IMG/VR virus record: IMGVR_UViG_3300042294_000390
Location: 1 to 40,639 of that record
Strand: one strand, 5' to 3'
Length of the DNA: 40,639 nucleotides
From: a virus
Both the position numbers and the translations under genes were made by a program. Each line of letters begins with the position of its first letter. Position 1 is the first letter of the stretch. Under the pieces are notes generated by a model. That model was given only the letters and a program-made list of their open reading frames with translations, was not told where the DNA came from and did not search any database. This document shows, in pieces, positions 22,405 to 31,524 of this stretch.

Positions 22405-25223
22405 GCCCATTATTAATGATGGCTGAAGGCGGAAATGCCAGCGAAGCGCAAATTAAGGCAGCGTTTATTGAGAAATTAGGCCGTGAGCCAGAGCCAGAGG
22501 CGCTTAGGTACTACAAAACCCAAAGCCCAGAAAAGCTCTCGTCTGATATTGATAGTTCGTCAGAGCGTGCGGCTATTCTTACGAGAGCCTCTACAACTCA
22601 AACCTCGTCTAGTTCCGGCGGTGGTGGAGGTGGAGGTGGCGGTGGTGGTTCCTCGGGCGCTGCTTCTGCAAATAAATCTGTTTTGGACTCAATCAAGCAG
22701 ATTTACCTTGAGCAACTAGGTCGTCCTGCTGATCCTGAAGGGCTTGAATATTATGCTAATCAGATAGCCACGGGCAAAAAAACCGCAGCACGGGTAGCGG
22801 AAGAGCTTGATCGCACGACTGATGGTTTCAACTACGACCGGCAACAGATTTCCTCTGCTTATCGTAAAAACTTTGGCAGAAATCCTGATCAAGCCGGTAT
22901 TCAATACTGGATGGGTCAGGAAGATAAGCATCTTTATAACCAAGAGCAGTTTGCTAACTTGTTTAAGGGCTCCGCTGCCGATGTCGATGCAGAGGCTATT
23001 AGAAATAACCCCGAGGGGTTCGTAAAGTTTGCGTCGGATGCTTTAGCGGCTGACCCTTATTTTGGTGGTTTTGCGGTCGATAATCCTTACATTTACGACG
23101 AAGCCACGGCAAAGCTAAGGCCTAACGTATCTCGTACTGCGGCTGGTCAGTATGTTCAATTTGTTGACCCCATCACACAGCGTCCTGCATACAGCGGATA
23201 CACCCCAGATGGGCAGTTTAAGGTCTTTGCAGGCAACGATGTCTTGCAGCCTGATCGCATCCGTCAGGCCGTTAACTTAGCGACGATCTCTGGCTCTCTG
23301 TCGAAAGCAGATGCTGACCGGATTTTGAATGCGGTTTCCTCTCCAGAGAAGTTTAGAGAGCTTACAGGCAACGGAGACCCGAACGCTAACACCCTCTATG
23401 CCCTTCTGTCTGAGCCTAAGGCGACCGTAGTGTTGGATGCTTTGGGTGTTCAGATTGGCGAAGACGCTGATGCCTCTTTGGCAATGTCGGAATCGGCGGC
23501 TCGTCAAAGAATTGTCGATAGGGCAAGAGAGCAGACTGGGCAAAACATCAACCCTGCGACTTTGCTGCAGGCTGATGTAGCAAGAGAAATGGGCGTTAAG
23601 TTCCCATTTACCAAGGACAACCTAACGCTGGATCCGCTAACAGGAAAGCCAATCCGAACAATGATGACAGCGGAGGATGTTGCTAATAACATCTTCACGT
23701 ATCTAAACATCCCAACGGATAAAGAACTCAAGAACATCATATTGACGCCTCCGGGTGGGACGGCACCGGGTGGTGGTACGCCAACCACTCCGGCTGCGGT
23801 AACGGGTACAACGGGCGACTTCCGTGGATTAGCTTTCCCAGAAGCGCGTCCGACGACGATCAGCGAGACTCCGGCGATGTTGAATTTTGCTCCTTACACA
23901 TTGACTCAGCCGGGGTCGGGTCAACAGAAGACGACTGAGCCCCAGCCGGTTATCCCTAAAGTAGATACCAGAGTCGATCCTACGACGGGTACGCTGTTAG
24001 GCGCGGTGATTGGCTCTCTGATGCCAACTCCATCTGGAGGTGGTGTAATTCAGGGTGTGACCGATATTGTTGATGCTGTTAGTGGCGCGGTTCGTCCTAA
24101 AAACATACTTAATGATGTAAACGTAGATGCTGGTATTACTGAAATTCCTAGCACTTATGCTAAAAACGGTGGTCTTGCAACACCTTTAATGAAAGAGGGC
24201 GGTATGGTTCCCCATTTTGCAGACGGCGGTGTTAATCAAGTAGCTCAAGGCCTTGATAAGATCATCTCCGCCCCATCAGCTCGTGGCGCTTTGATTGGTG
24301 CCTTGATGACCCACTTAATGAACGCTCAGGCGCAGTCTCAGGCGGCTAATGCGTACCGAGGCATCGATATGTCTAAGGTAGGCGTTATACCTCCAAGAAC
24401 GACTCAAATCGGGCCTGTAAGGTTTGCCCCTTACCGTCAGTATGCGTCGGCTCCTGAGATTCCTCAGTCGATCAGCAGCCCGATCAATATCGGTGCCTTG
24501 AGAGCTAGTCAGACCCCTATGACCAGCTTCACCTCGACCGCGAACATGGTAAACCCATTAGAAAGATTTTCTTCATCAAGAAGTGCCTTACCAATGGGAA
24601 TTAGCCCACTTCTTGGTGGGATCAACCCAAATTTTCAGCCATCTTCTGATGTAGATTTAGACAAAATAAGACAAGGAATTCTCGCCACGCCTCCGGGCAT
24701 TATGGATGATGATTTTGTGCCTCGGACTCCCCAAAACGATATGCCTATGGGTCAGCGCTTGCAAAATATATTTGGCGCTCTGGGTCGTCCTATGGCTGAT
24801 GGCGGTGCGGCTTACTACACCTACGGTCAGCACATTGACCCACTGGAATACCTAGAGGGCATGGCACGAGGCGGTATGGCGCATGGTGGTCTGAACGAAG
24901 TCCACCACGCTGATAACGCTCCCTTAGTTCAGGGTCGTAAAGACTACCGTGCTGGTTCGGCTGTGACAGGCCCCGGCGATGGTCAGTCGGATGACATTCC
25001 TGCGATGCTGGCAGATGGTGAGTACGTCTTTGATGCGGATACCGTGGCTCAGCTAGGTAATGGTTCTACAAAGGCTGGTTCGAAGATTCTAGATCGGTTT
25101 AGAGAGGAACTCCGTGCTCATAAGCGCTCAGCTCCAGTGAATAAGATTCCACCGCCAAGCAAAAGCCCACTCGCTTATTTAGCAGAAGCGCAAAAGAAAA
25201 TGAAAGGAGCACGCCGTGGCTGA
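22401..25223 (+). CDS. Large ejection-type virion protein with DUF4214-like repeats
   Basis: Encodes 940 residues, starting with an ATGA overlap. The N-terminal third has three DUF4214-like units (FIEKLGREPEPEALRYY, IYLEQLGRPADPEGLEYY, YRKNFGRNPDQAGIQYW), with an 11-glycine tract (22617-22649) after the first. The C-terminal third contains MKEGGM, FADGGV, MADGGA and GGMAHGG elements and a conserved-looking GDGQSDDIPAMLADGEYVFDADTV block that I recognise from internal virion proteins of other phages. It ends in a basic tail. An injected or internal core protein is likely; the exact role is unknown. Confidence 0.65.
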   Translation: MSPLLMMAEGGNASEAQIKAAFIEKLGREPEPEALRYYKTQSPEKLSSDIDSSSERAAILTRASTTQTSSSSGGGGGGGGGGGSSGAASANKSVLDSIKQIYLEQLGRPADPEGLEYYANQIATGKKTAARVAEELDRTTDGFNYDRQQISSAYRKNFGRNPDQAGIQYWMGQEDKHLYNQEQFANLFKGSAADVDAEAIRNNPEGFVKFASDALAADPYFGGFAVDNPYIYDEATAKLRPNVSRTAAGQYVQFVDPITQRPAYSGYTPDGQFKVFAGNDVLQPDRIRQAVNLATISGSLSKADADRILNAVSSPEKFRELTGNGDPNANTLYALLSEPKATVVLDALGVQIGEDADASLAMSESAARQRIVDRAREQTGQNINPATLLQADVAREMGVKFPFTKDNLTLDPLTGKPIRTMMTAEDVANNIFTYLNIPTDKELKNIILTPPGGTAPGGGTPTTPAAVTGTTGDFRGLAFPEARPTTISETPAMLNFAPYTLTQPGSGQQKTTEPQPVIPKVDTRVDPTTGTLLGAVIGSLMPTPSGGGVIQGVTDIVDAVSGAVRPKNILNDVNVDAGITEIPSTYAKNGGLATPLMKEGGMVPHFADGGVNQVAQGLDKIISAPSARGALIGALMTHLMNAQAQSQAANAYRGIDMSKVGVIPPRTTQIGPVRFAPYRQYASAPEIPQSISSPINIGALRASQTPMTSFTSTANMVNPLERFSSSRSALPMGISPLLGGINPNFQPSSDVDLDKIRQGILATPPGIMDDDFVPRTPQNDMPMGQRLQNIFGALGRPMADGGAAYYTYGQHIDPLEYLEGMARGGMAHGGLNEVHHADNAPLVQGRKDYRAGSAVTGPGDGQSDDIPAMLADGEYVFDADTVAQLGNGSTKAGSKILDRFREELRAHKRSAPVNKIPPPSKSPLAYLAEAQKKMKGARRG

Positions 25224-26214
25224 TATTTTCCAAGGTGCGCCGAATCCGCCAACCGTAAGTACAGATCAGACTGTCACCTCGTCCCCGGAGTTTTATACCA
25301 ATTACCTTCAGGACATCGCTAACCTCGGTCAGGCGGCGGTTCAGCAGGGTGGCGTAGCTGGCTTTAGTCCTCTCCAGCAGCAGGCGTTGAATCTTGCTCC
25401 TGACGTAGCCTTTGCGGGTAGCGGCTCAGCAGGCACAGGTCAGCAGTACCTGACGGCCTCTGGTGCTACGCCTGCGACCTCGATGGTTAATCAGTACATG
25501 GATCCGTACATGCAGAACGTCGTAGGTGAGATGGCAAGACTGCAACAGCGGGGTATCCAAGAGAACTTCTTGCCTAATCTACGGGCTGGTGCTGCTGGTT
25601 CTGGTCAATTCGGTAGCCAGAGGGCTGCACAGATCGCGTCACAGTCTCTGAGAGACCTGCAGTCGGATCTGTTGGGTCGTCAGTACACCGCATTATCCGA
25701 AGGCTACAAAGGCGCTCTAGGGGCTGCACAGAAGGATTTAGAGCGGCAGTCGTTGGCTGGTCAGGCTTTGGGGCAATTAGGGCAAACTCAGCAGACTTTA
25801 GGTGCCTCAGGGCTCAAGACTTTGTATGACTTGGGTGCTAAAGAGCAGGAGTTAGGTCAGAGAGTATTAGACCAGCCCATGAAGACGGCTAAAGATTATT
25901 CCACGTTGCTGTCGGGTGCTGTTATTCCTGCAAGCACTACGAAGCAGACCGTTGGATCGACTGGTTACTCGAACAGCCCACTGTCACAGATTGGCGGGTT
26001 AATGGCGTTGCTTGGCTCTTTTGCTGGCGGCAATACGGGAACAGCTCAGAACTCTACCTCATCTGATCTTGGGGTCGCTCAGCAGGCGGTCAACCTAGCC
26101 AACTCCGTCAAGAAATTTGCTGGCTATGCTGACGGTGGTATGGTGAACCCTCAAGTTGCCTACACTGATGGGCAAGGTAATTATTACGACGCAAACGGCT
26201 ACCTCGTGGAGTAA
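25216..26214 (+). CDS. Ejection-type virion protein, Gln/Gly/Ala-rich
   Basis: Encodes 332 residues from GTG 25216 with AAAGGAG at 25203-25209; it overlaps the upstream gene by 8 bp. The body contains QYMDPYMQNVVGEMARLQQRG, GAAGSGQFGSQRAAQIAS and a Gln-rich helical run to about residue 225, a pattern seen in short-tailed phage internal proteins. A weak hydrophobic stretch (LSQIGGLMALLGSFAGG) lies near 260. Residues 304-309 are YADGGM, the recurrent motif. It is probably part of the ejected core with its neighbours. Confidence 0.65.
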   Translation: MADIFQGAPNPPTVSTDQTVTSSPEFYTNYLQDIANLGQAAVQQGGVAGFSPLQQQALNLAPDVAFAGSGSAGTGQQYLTASGATPATSMVNQYMDPYMQNVVGEMARLQQRGIQENFLPNLRAGAAGSGQFGSQRAAQIASQSLRDLQSDLLGRQYTALSEGYKGALGAAQKDLERQSLAGQALGQLGQTQQTLGASGLKTLYDLGAKEQELGQRVLDQPMKTAKDYSTLLSGAVIPASTTKQTVGSTGYSNSPLSQIGGLMALLGSFAGGNTGTAQNSTSSDLGVAQQAVNLANSVKKFAGYADGGMVNPQVAYTDGQGNYYDANGYLVE

Positions 26215-26217
26215 GTC

Positions 26218-28119
26218 ATGGCTGATGAAATGGATAGCGCACAACCAGCGCCACAGGGACAAAACCCGTTAGTTCAGGAATACTACAACACCACGGAAGC
26301 GCGGAAGGCTGAGGCTAAGGCGCAGATGGATAAGTTGATCCGTGCGCTTGATTCTCGCAAGAATCTTCCGTTCGACCCCATGCTGATGCGTGTAGCGGGT
26401 GCTTTGTTGCAGCCTACTAAGACAGGATCGGCTGGCGAGTCTATCGGCTACGCAGCGAGTGCTGCTGCTGATGAAGCTGAGAAGCAAGTTGCTCGTAACG
26501 CTGAGCTTGCCAAAATGGAGTTTGAGCTGGGCGAGAAGATGCGTCAGCAGCAAGCGACCGACGATCAAATGAAGTTCAGGATGAAGTATTTCGGTAACAA
26601 GCCTGCTGCTGGGGCTCCTGCTGCCGCTCCTGATCTTGCAATGCCATCACTGACTGCTACGCCGCCGGTTCCGGCTCAAGAGCTTTCTGCTGTCCCACAG
26701 ATGTCAACACCGGAAGCGCCAGCGGTCTTGCCGCAAGAGATGCCTCAAGCGGCACCACCTCCTGCCGGTGCTTTACCGCCTGCCGCACCTCCTAGTGCTT
26801 ATGTTCCGCGCCAAATTGACCCAATGCTGGCAGTCATTGATCCTGTGTCTTATGAAATAGAGATGAAAAGGAATGAGGCTGCTCGAAGAGATGCCGAATT
26901 GATCGCAAAACAAAAAGAAGCGGCTGCTAAAGAACGTGAGCAAGAGCTAAAAGAAAACTCCATCAATGTTCATGGGTTAACAGTTCCCATGACTAAAGAT
27001 GAAAGAAAGCAAGTTAATGAAGCCATTGCTAAAAAAGATTTAAAAACATTACAAAGCATATTTTTGCCTAAAGGCTCTCAATCTCCCTTCATCATAAAAG
27101 ATGATGAAGTAGTCGTCATGCCTGCTGAGGATTGGAAAAGAAAGCAAAAAGCGGCTGAAGAATTGGGTGAAATTAAGAGAACTATTCGTAATAAAACATA
27201 TTTAATGACCGGCCCTGAAGCAATTGCTCATGATGAAGCAAAACGTATGGGCGGAAAACTTTATAACGACTGGGTCAATAATTACTTCAAAGAACTTCAA
27301 GGTGGCACTGCTGGCCCAACAGCAGAGCCCGTTATTTCTGAAGAAGAGCGCACCTCTGAGCAAAAGCGTCGTGAGCGACTATCTGAAAAAAGAGGCGAGG
27401 CAGAGGCAAAGTCTCGTGATGAAATTATCTCTAATGCTAAGACTGCGGCAATTATTGAAAGACCTGCGGCTCAAATTTTTAAGATTGCGTCAGACCCAAT
27501 TAAGAGCAAAGCGCTGGGGCTTTTGGAAAACCCCACAGTATTTGACGCTATTGTTGGCGCTACAGCAGAAGGCGTTCGTGCTGGCCCCATCAATATTGGT
27601 ATCCCAGCTATTCGCGAGGCGGTTGCTAAAATTTCTGGCAATCCTAAAGAGCGTGAACAGATTCTTGATGCGCTCCAGATGTTAGGCCGTAACTACTCAG
27701 AGATTGAGTTGAACTTTACCCGTCTGTATTTAAAGGGTGAAGGTCAAGTGACAGAGGGTGAACGTGCAATTGTGAGACAGGTATCCGGCGGCGTTGCTAA
27801 CCGTAGAACGGTGGCTTTGGCGCAAACGGAAACATTGATGCAACGAGCTGCTTTTGATAAAGCGGTTAAGAGCGAATATTTACGTTGGGAGAAGGCTAAT
27901 CCCGGCAAATCAATTGATGAGTTTTCTGAGTCGGCTGGCTATCAAAAGCTGTTTAAAAACTTTGAAGACAACACCGACAAGATTTACGACAAGTATTTTA
28001 GTGAGAAGAAAGAGCCTAAAGCTGCTGAACCTAAAGCTGCGCCTTCTGCGGCACCAGCGAGCGGTGGTAGCTTAAGAGAGCGGATTGAAGCTGAGAAAAA
28101 AGCTAGAGGCCTGAAATGA
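26218..28119 (+). CDS. Large coiled-coil virion protein, probable ejection protein
   Basis: Encodes 633 residues. The N-terminal part is Ala/Glu/Lys-rich and helical; residues about 130-200 form a Pro/Ala-rich linker (PAAAPDL, PPPAGALPPAAPPS); a charged coiled coil follows; and a globular helical part (about 400-570) contains KALGLLENPTVFDAIVG and EIELNFTRLYLKGEGQVTEGER. The Lys/Pro-rich C-terminus overlaps the transglycosylase start by 4 bp. DNA here is more AT-rich than in adjacent genes, notably 26,880-27,320. The role is inferred from location between internal proteins and the transglycosylase. Confidence 0.65.
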   Translation: MADEMDSAQPAPQGQNPLVQEYYNTTEARKAEAKAQMDKLIRALDSRKNLPFDPMLMRVAGALLQPTKTGSAGESIGYAASAAADEAEKQVARNAELAKMEFELGEKMRQQQATDDQMKFRMKYFGNKPAAGAPAAAPDLAMPSLTATPPVPAQELSAVPQMSTPEAPAVLPQEMPQAAPPPAGALPPAAPPSAYVPRQIDPMLAVIDPVSYEIEMKRNEAARRDAELIAKQKEAAAKEREQELKENSINVHGLTVPMTKDERKQVNEAIAKKDLKTLQSIFLPKGSQSPFIIKDDEVVVMPAEDWKRKQKAAEELGEIKRTIRNKTYLMTGPEAIAHDEAKRMGGKLYNDWVNNYFKELQGGTAGPTAEPVISEEERTSEQKRRERLSEKRGEAEAKSRDEIISNAKTAAIIERPAAQIFKIASDPIKSKALGLLENPTVFDAIVGATAEGVRAGPINIGIPAIREAVAKISGNPKEREQILDALQMLGRNYSEIELNFTRLYLKGEGQVTEGERAIVRQVSGGVANRRTVALAQTETLMQRAAFDKAVKSEYLRWEKANPGKSIDEFSESAGYQKLFKNFEDNTDKIYDKYFSEKKEPKAAEPKAAPSAAPASGGSLRERIEAEKKARGLK

Positions 28120-29330
28120 TTGACATTGAAAAGCTCAACGATGATCAATTAAGGATTGTTGACAAGATTGAGGCCGAGGCTTCTCGTCAGGGTCTTGATC
28201 CTCGATTTGCTTTGGCAATTGCAAACATTGAGACCGGTGGTAAGTATCAACACAAGGTAGGTAAGAACGTCCTGAAGTCCCCTGCTGGGGCTTTAGGCGT
28301 TATGCAGTTGATGCCAAACACCGCAAAGTCTCTGGGGGTTGATCCGCTGGATGAGGATCAGAATATCCAAGGCGGGATTTCTTATCTCAAGCAGCATTAC
28401 GATACTTTCAAAGACCCGTACAAGGCTGCTGCGGCATACAACGCAGGCCCTAATTCTAAGTTCTTAAAGACGGGCGACTTTCAACATTTACCTCAAGAAA
28501 CTTTGCTGTACTTAGATAAGCTGGAGCAGCTCTATCCTGAGTCTGAGTTTAATAAACAAGTTTCAAGTGAACAAACTTCGTCATTGCCAGAGGTAACACA
28601 AAAATTACCTGCCTCTCTTACTGAAGACGTTCCCGAGCCACCACCTATTGATCCCAAAAGTGGTGCTTTAGTTGGCGCTGGTACGGGTGTAACAGCAGGT
28701 GCGGCTGAGACGGGTAAGAATTTATTGGAAAGACGCCGGGCGGCGGCTGCTGAGCCTGCTAAAGCGCCTGTATCGGGTTCTCCGGGACAGAAGTGGTCAG
28801 CTAAGACTGGCTTTGGTCGCGGTGAAGGTGAGACCGTCAGAGAGGTTTCTGAGGCTTTCCAGCGGGCTAAGAACAAGGGCAAGGTCTCTGGTCGTATTCC
28901 TGTGGGCGGTACTTTGAATATCCACGAGTGGGCGCGTCAGAAGGAGATGGCGGAAGAGTTGGCTCGACGCTCAGCCCTAAAAGAAGTCCCCGGTCAGGTC
29001 AGTCGAGCCCTTGGCAAGATTCCTTTGGGTAGCACTCTAGCTGGCGCTGGTGCTGGCTTAGACGTAGCGGAGACCGCTCAGCGTCTAAAGAGTGGCGACA
29101 TTGGCGGTGCTGGTATCTCTGGTATCTCAGCTTTGGGGCAGGCGGCTACGCTGATCCCCCATCCTGTTCCGAGGTTGGGTGGTGCGCTTACGGCTTTGGC
29201 GACTATGCCTGCGGACTACATTTACCAAATGATGCGCGAGAACAAAAAACGCAAGGAAAAGGGATTGCCGCCTATAACAACAATCCCCGAAGAAATTGAG
29301 TACGACCCAATGGGCAACCCCATAAGATAA
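28116..29330 (+). CDS. Virion-associated lytic transglycosylase (SLT domain)
   Basis: Encodes 404 residues. Residues about 12-120 form a soluble lytic transglycosylase domain: Glu39 in IANIETGG is the catalytic acid, followed by GALGVMQLMP (58-67), NIQGGISYLKQHY and AAAAYNAGP (104-112). It cleaves the MurNAc-GlcNAc bond without water. The rest is a Gly/Ala/Pro-rich and helical tail with a hydrophobic C-terminal segment. As last gene of the ejection-protein block it most likely opens the cell wall during DNA entry, distinct from the lysis endolysin at 14919. Confidence 0.85.
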   Translation: MIDIEKLNDDQLRIVDKIEAEASRQGLDPRFALAIANIETGGKYQHKVGKNVLKSPAGALGVMQLMPNTAKSLGVDPLDEDQNIQGGISYLKQHYDTFKDPYKAAAAYNAGPNSKFLKTGDFQHLPQETLLYLDKLEQLYPESEFNKQVSSEQTSSLPEVTQKLPASLTEDVPEPPPIDPKSGALVGAGTGVTAGAAETGKNLLERRRAAAAEPAKAPVSGSPGQKWSAKTGFGRGEGETVREVSEAFQRAKNKGKVSGRIPVGGTLNIHEWARQKEMAEELARRSALKEVPGQVSRALGKIPLGSTLAGAGAGLDVAETAQRLKSGDIGGAGISGISALGQAATLIPHPVPRLGGALTALATMPADYIYQMMRENKKRKEKGLPPITTIPEEIEYDPMGNPIR

Positions 29331-29375
29331 TTTGCTGCGGTCGTGCAAGCGACCTTGCCCCAGTGGGTGGGCAGT

Positions 29376-29418
29376 CCCCCGAGCGCCACTCTCTCCCTTC
29401 AGCTCGGGGGGATTTTTT
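29376..29418 (+). terminator. Terminator between converging operons
   Basis: A nine-base-pair stem CCCCCGAGC/GCTCGGGGG (29376-29384 with 29402-29410) with a 17-base loop is followed by six T at 29413-29418. It ends the late plus-strand transcript. The T tract overlaps the stop codon of the converging minus-strand gene. No matching T tract lies on the other side, so it is mainly a plus-strand terminator. Confidence 0.85.
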
Positions 29419-29635
29419 AGGGCCGCTGAGAATCTAAGCCCTTAGCGACTTCTTTGTTCATGTGCGACACGATCTCTACGCATCGTGCATGCTCTGCTTG
29501 TGATGCCCGTACAGCCACGACAGCGGCGATCTTATGGGCAAATTCGATGATGTCTACTTCAGGCGGATAGACCCCGTCTTTATCCGTGTTGTCGCAGTAG
29601 AAGAAGGTTTGGATGATGTCGTCGTTCGTTAGCAT
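29417..29635 (-). CDS. Small phage protein, unknown function
   Basis: Encodes 72 residues, last in the minus-strand operon. The sequence is acidic at the N-terminus and helical after that (IIEFAHKIAAVVAVRASQAEHARCVEIVSHMNKEV). Short proteins with a similar AEHARCVEIV helix are common in phage genomes but have no known role. It starts 4 bp after the nuclease gene stop, consistent with co-translation. Confidence 0.65.
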   Translation of the reverse strand: MLTNDDIIQTFFYCDNTDKDGVYPPEVDIIEFAHKIAAVVAVRASQAEHARCVEIVSHMNKEVAKGLDSQRP

Positions 29636-29639
29636 AGTC

Positions 29640-30404
29640 TTACTCGTATTGATTTTTGTATTGCCAGAAAGATAAGAGGGCGGTAAACATTAACCAACCT
29701 CTCGCCAGATCTTCTTCCGCCCACTCTTTGACTACCGCTAAATCGGCGTTAGTCCGAGAGACGAAGACGTTTGCACAGCGTGCCTCGGGCATCCCTAGAC
29801 CTACCCTATAAGCCGCAAGCTGCATCAGGTGCTCGTCGTAGCCGGCGACCTTAGCGGGATCGTCGAAGTCCTTCGTTTTGATGTCGATCACAATGCCATC
29901 GGTGTGCATATCGACTTTCCCGCCAAAGCCCATCTCGTGGGCAAAGGCACGCTCAGCAATCCACTTTTTAGCCCCGTAGTGGCTTTCTATCGCCTTCGTA
30001 CAGGTCTGCACATGGATTGGGAACGCTGAGGCCTTCTGACCCTCGTAGAAGCCCTGTATGGCGGCGTGTATCTCGGTACCCAGATCGGCAGCATCTCGGG
30101 CTTGGGCTTTAGAGTCCTGAACGACTCTTTTTAGCCACGCTGATTCGGTCTCGGCTTCCCCTCTTGGGAGGGTCAGGGCGGCTAGGATAGCCTGCTCCTG
30201 CAGCCAGACGTTTAGCCCCGGCTTAGCCGCGATGTTTAAGATCGTGGTGACTGAGGGAACGAGGTTGCGCTCTCTGGCATCCCGTAGGGTGGTGTTTCTA
30301 GGGGTGCCGTCTTTCTTCGAGGGGACTGTGTACATCGGATCCCCATCTCTGGTGTACCAGTGGGTACTCTCAGAAGAGTGGGGCTGTTTGGCTATAAGTG
30401 ACAT
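29640..30404 (-). CDS. PD-(D/E)XK (RecB/Cas4-like) nuclease
   Basis: Encodes 254 residues. It has the motif order of RecB-family exonucleases: GTEIH with His113, GGKVD with Asp165, VIDIKTK with Asp174 and Lys176, and QLAAYR with Gln195 and Tyr199. It probably degrades or processes double-stranded DNA ends in phage recombination or replication. The N-terminus, with SVTTILNI, fits the same family. It overlaps the winged-helix gene upstream by 35 bp, with AAAGGC as a weak ribosome site. No recombinase gene (Erf, RecT, Rad52) was recognised beside it. Confidence 0.8.
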   Translation of the reverse strand: MSLIAKQPHSSESTHWYTRDGDPMYTVPSKKDGTPRNTTLRDARERNLVPSVTTILNIAAKPGLNVWLQEQAILAALTLPRGEAETESAWLKRVVQDSKAQARDAADLGTEIHAAIQGFYEGQKASAFPIHVQTCTKAIESHYGAKKWIAERAFAHEMGFGGKVDMHTDGIVIDIKTKDFDDPAKVAGYDEHLMQLAAYRVGLGMPEARCANVFVSRTNADLAVVKEWAEEDLARGWLMFTALLSFWQYKNQYE

Positions 30405-30669
30405 GTTGTGCCTTTAGTTTTACTGGATGGATGTTCTTGCCGGTGATCTTGCACTTACGGGTGGGTAGCTCATCAATCAAGCCTATCGAGAGCATTTCAT
30501 TAACCCGACCACAGACTGATGCCAGCTCAAAGCCTGTGATCCTTGCGAGTTCTTTCCGAGAGTAGTCTTCATCAGGTTTCATCATTTTCAATATGGCTGA
30601 CGCTTGGGCTCCTACTTTTCCGCTGTCTTTATGTTCTCTGTAGGCTTCTATTGATGTATCCGCAATCAT
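30370..30669 (-). CDS. Winged-helix DNA-binding protein
   Basis: Encodes 99 residues. Residues about 25-70 (SAILKMMKPDEDYSRKELARITGFELASVCGRVNEMLSIGLIDEL) have the helix-turn-helix and wing pattern of small MarR/DnaD-like phage regulators, followed by a KCKITGKNIHPVK beta hairpin. The start overlaps the stop of the upstream Cro-like gene. It may act with that protein in regulating early transcription or replication. The fold is visible; the target is unknown. Confidence 0.7.
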   Translation of the reverse strand: MIADTSIEAYREHKDSGKVGAQASAILKMMKPDEDYSRKELARITGFELASVCGRVNEMLSIGLIDELPTRKCKITGKNIHPVKLKAQHVTYSQTAPLF

Positions 30670-30875
30670 GTTTTCTCCAAAAACTCTTCAATGTCTTCAA
30701 TCGACATGCCTGTCTTTTTGTAGATCAGAATCTTCATGTCTCCGCTGACACCCATCTTTCTACCTCTGATCTTGCAGATGACCGATGGGGGGACGCTCAG
30801 CGCCTTAGATAAGGCCGCATCATTCTTCAGCCCGTATTCTTTAATCAGAAAATCCAAAAGCGCGTGAGCGTCCAT
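30666..30875 (-). CDS. Small helix-turn-helix regulator (Cro/XRE-like)
   Basis: Encodes 69 residues. The segment NDAALSKALSVPPSVICKIRGRKMGVSGDMKILIYKKTGMSIEDIEEFL has helix-turn-helix spacing, with a recognition helix near residues 28-36. GAGG precedes the start. It is a plausible Cro-type regulator binding the divergent control region at 32486-32548, although it lies several genes downstream. Its start is separated from the upstream stop by 7 bp. Confidence 0.7.
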   Translation of the reverse strand: MDAHALLDFLIKEYGLKNDAALSKALSVPPSVICKIRGRKMGVSGDMKILIYKKTGMSIEDIEEFLEKT

Positions 30876-30882
30876 CTCATCC

Positions 30883-31524
30883 TCAGAAGGGTTCGTTTAT
30901 GTCGGAAATATCGTCGTCGTAAAAGTCTTGAGGGGAAGCCTTCTTACTCTTTTGCTCCCACTCAGGACTCGCCTGAATCGTCTTCTTTACACCCTCAGAT
31001 AGCTTGTCGAAGACCTGCTGGGGGCTGTTCTCGATACTGTAGATCATCGTATCGTTATGAGCCTCCGGTAGACCTACCTTCTTGATCTGAGCCGGTACAG
31101 GGTTGATCGTCTCGATGTTTGTGTATTCCTTACCATCGTTGCCGACGCTCTTCGTAACATTCAGCATCGCCCATACACCGAGCAGCTTCTCAAGGTTGAA
31201 GCCATTACGTTCAGCCTGAGTGAAGGCAGATCCCCGCCAAGACTCTAGGTCTACTGATAGTGTGGCCTTCTCATTGAGAGACAGGGTATAGCGCTTCGAG
31301 ATAGACAGCGGTTCTCCCTTATCGGTCAGGAGAGGGTTCCCATCGGCATCTTCAGAGTGAATCTCAAACTGAATCAGAATCTTCCGGTTAAGCTTATCTT
31401 TCCCCATGTAGGATGTTTTCTGGGTACCCAGATCAACAATCCTAAAGCACCGTGCGAGATGCATCCCCGCAGGTACTGGAGTGAATGAACCTGAACTATT
31501 GGACTCGGCTTTCGCTATTAACAT
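30883..31524 (-). CDS. Phage replication-associated protein, NGO0469-like
   Basis: Encodes 213 residues from ATG 31524, chosen for AGGAAG just upstream; longer in-frame starts are unsupported. The N-terminus (MLIAKAESNSSGSFTPVPAG, ARCFRIVDLGTQK) and WRGSAFTQAE, LEKLLGVWAMLNVTKS, KEYTNIETINPVP are hallmarks of a family named after Neisseria NGO0469 and described as phage replication initiation or ssDNA-binding-like. The beta-rich body and acidic C-terminal tail (DFYDDDISDINEPF) resemble ssDNA-binding proteins. Binding of single-stranded DNA during replication or recombination is the likely role. Confidence 0.7.
   Translation of the reverse strand: MLIAKAESNSSGSFTPVPAGMHLARCFRIVDLGTQKTSYMGKDKLNRKILIQFEIHSEDADGNPLLTDKGEPLSISKRYTLSLNEKATLSVDLESWRGSAFTQAERNGFNLEKLLGVWAMLNVTKSVGNDGKEYTNIETINPVPAQIKKVGLPEAHNDTMIYSIENSPQQVFDKLSEGVKKTIQASPEWEQKSKKASPQDFYDDDISDINEPF

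Noticed and set aside
29331-29375. tRNA or small gene between the converging operons
   Set aside because: No cloverleaf and no frame with a start and ribosome site; only the terminator stem is supported.
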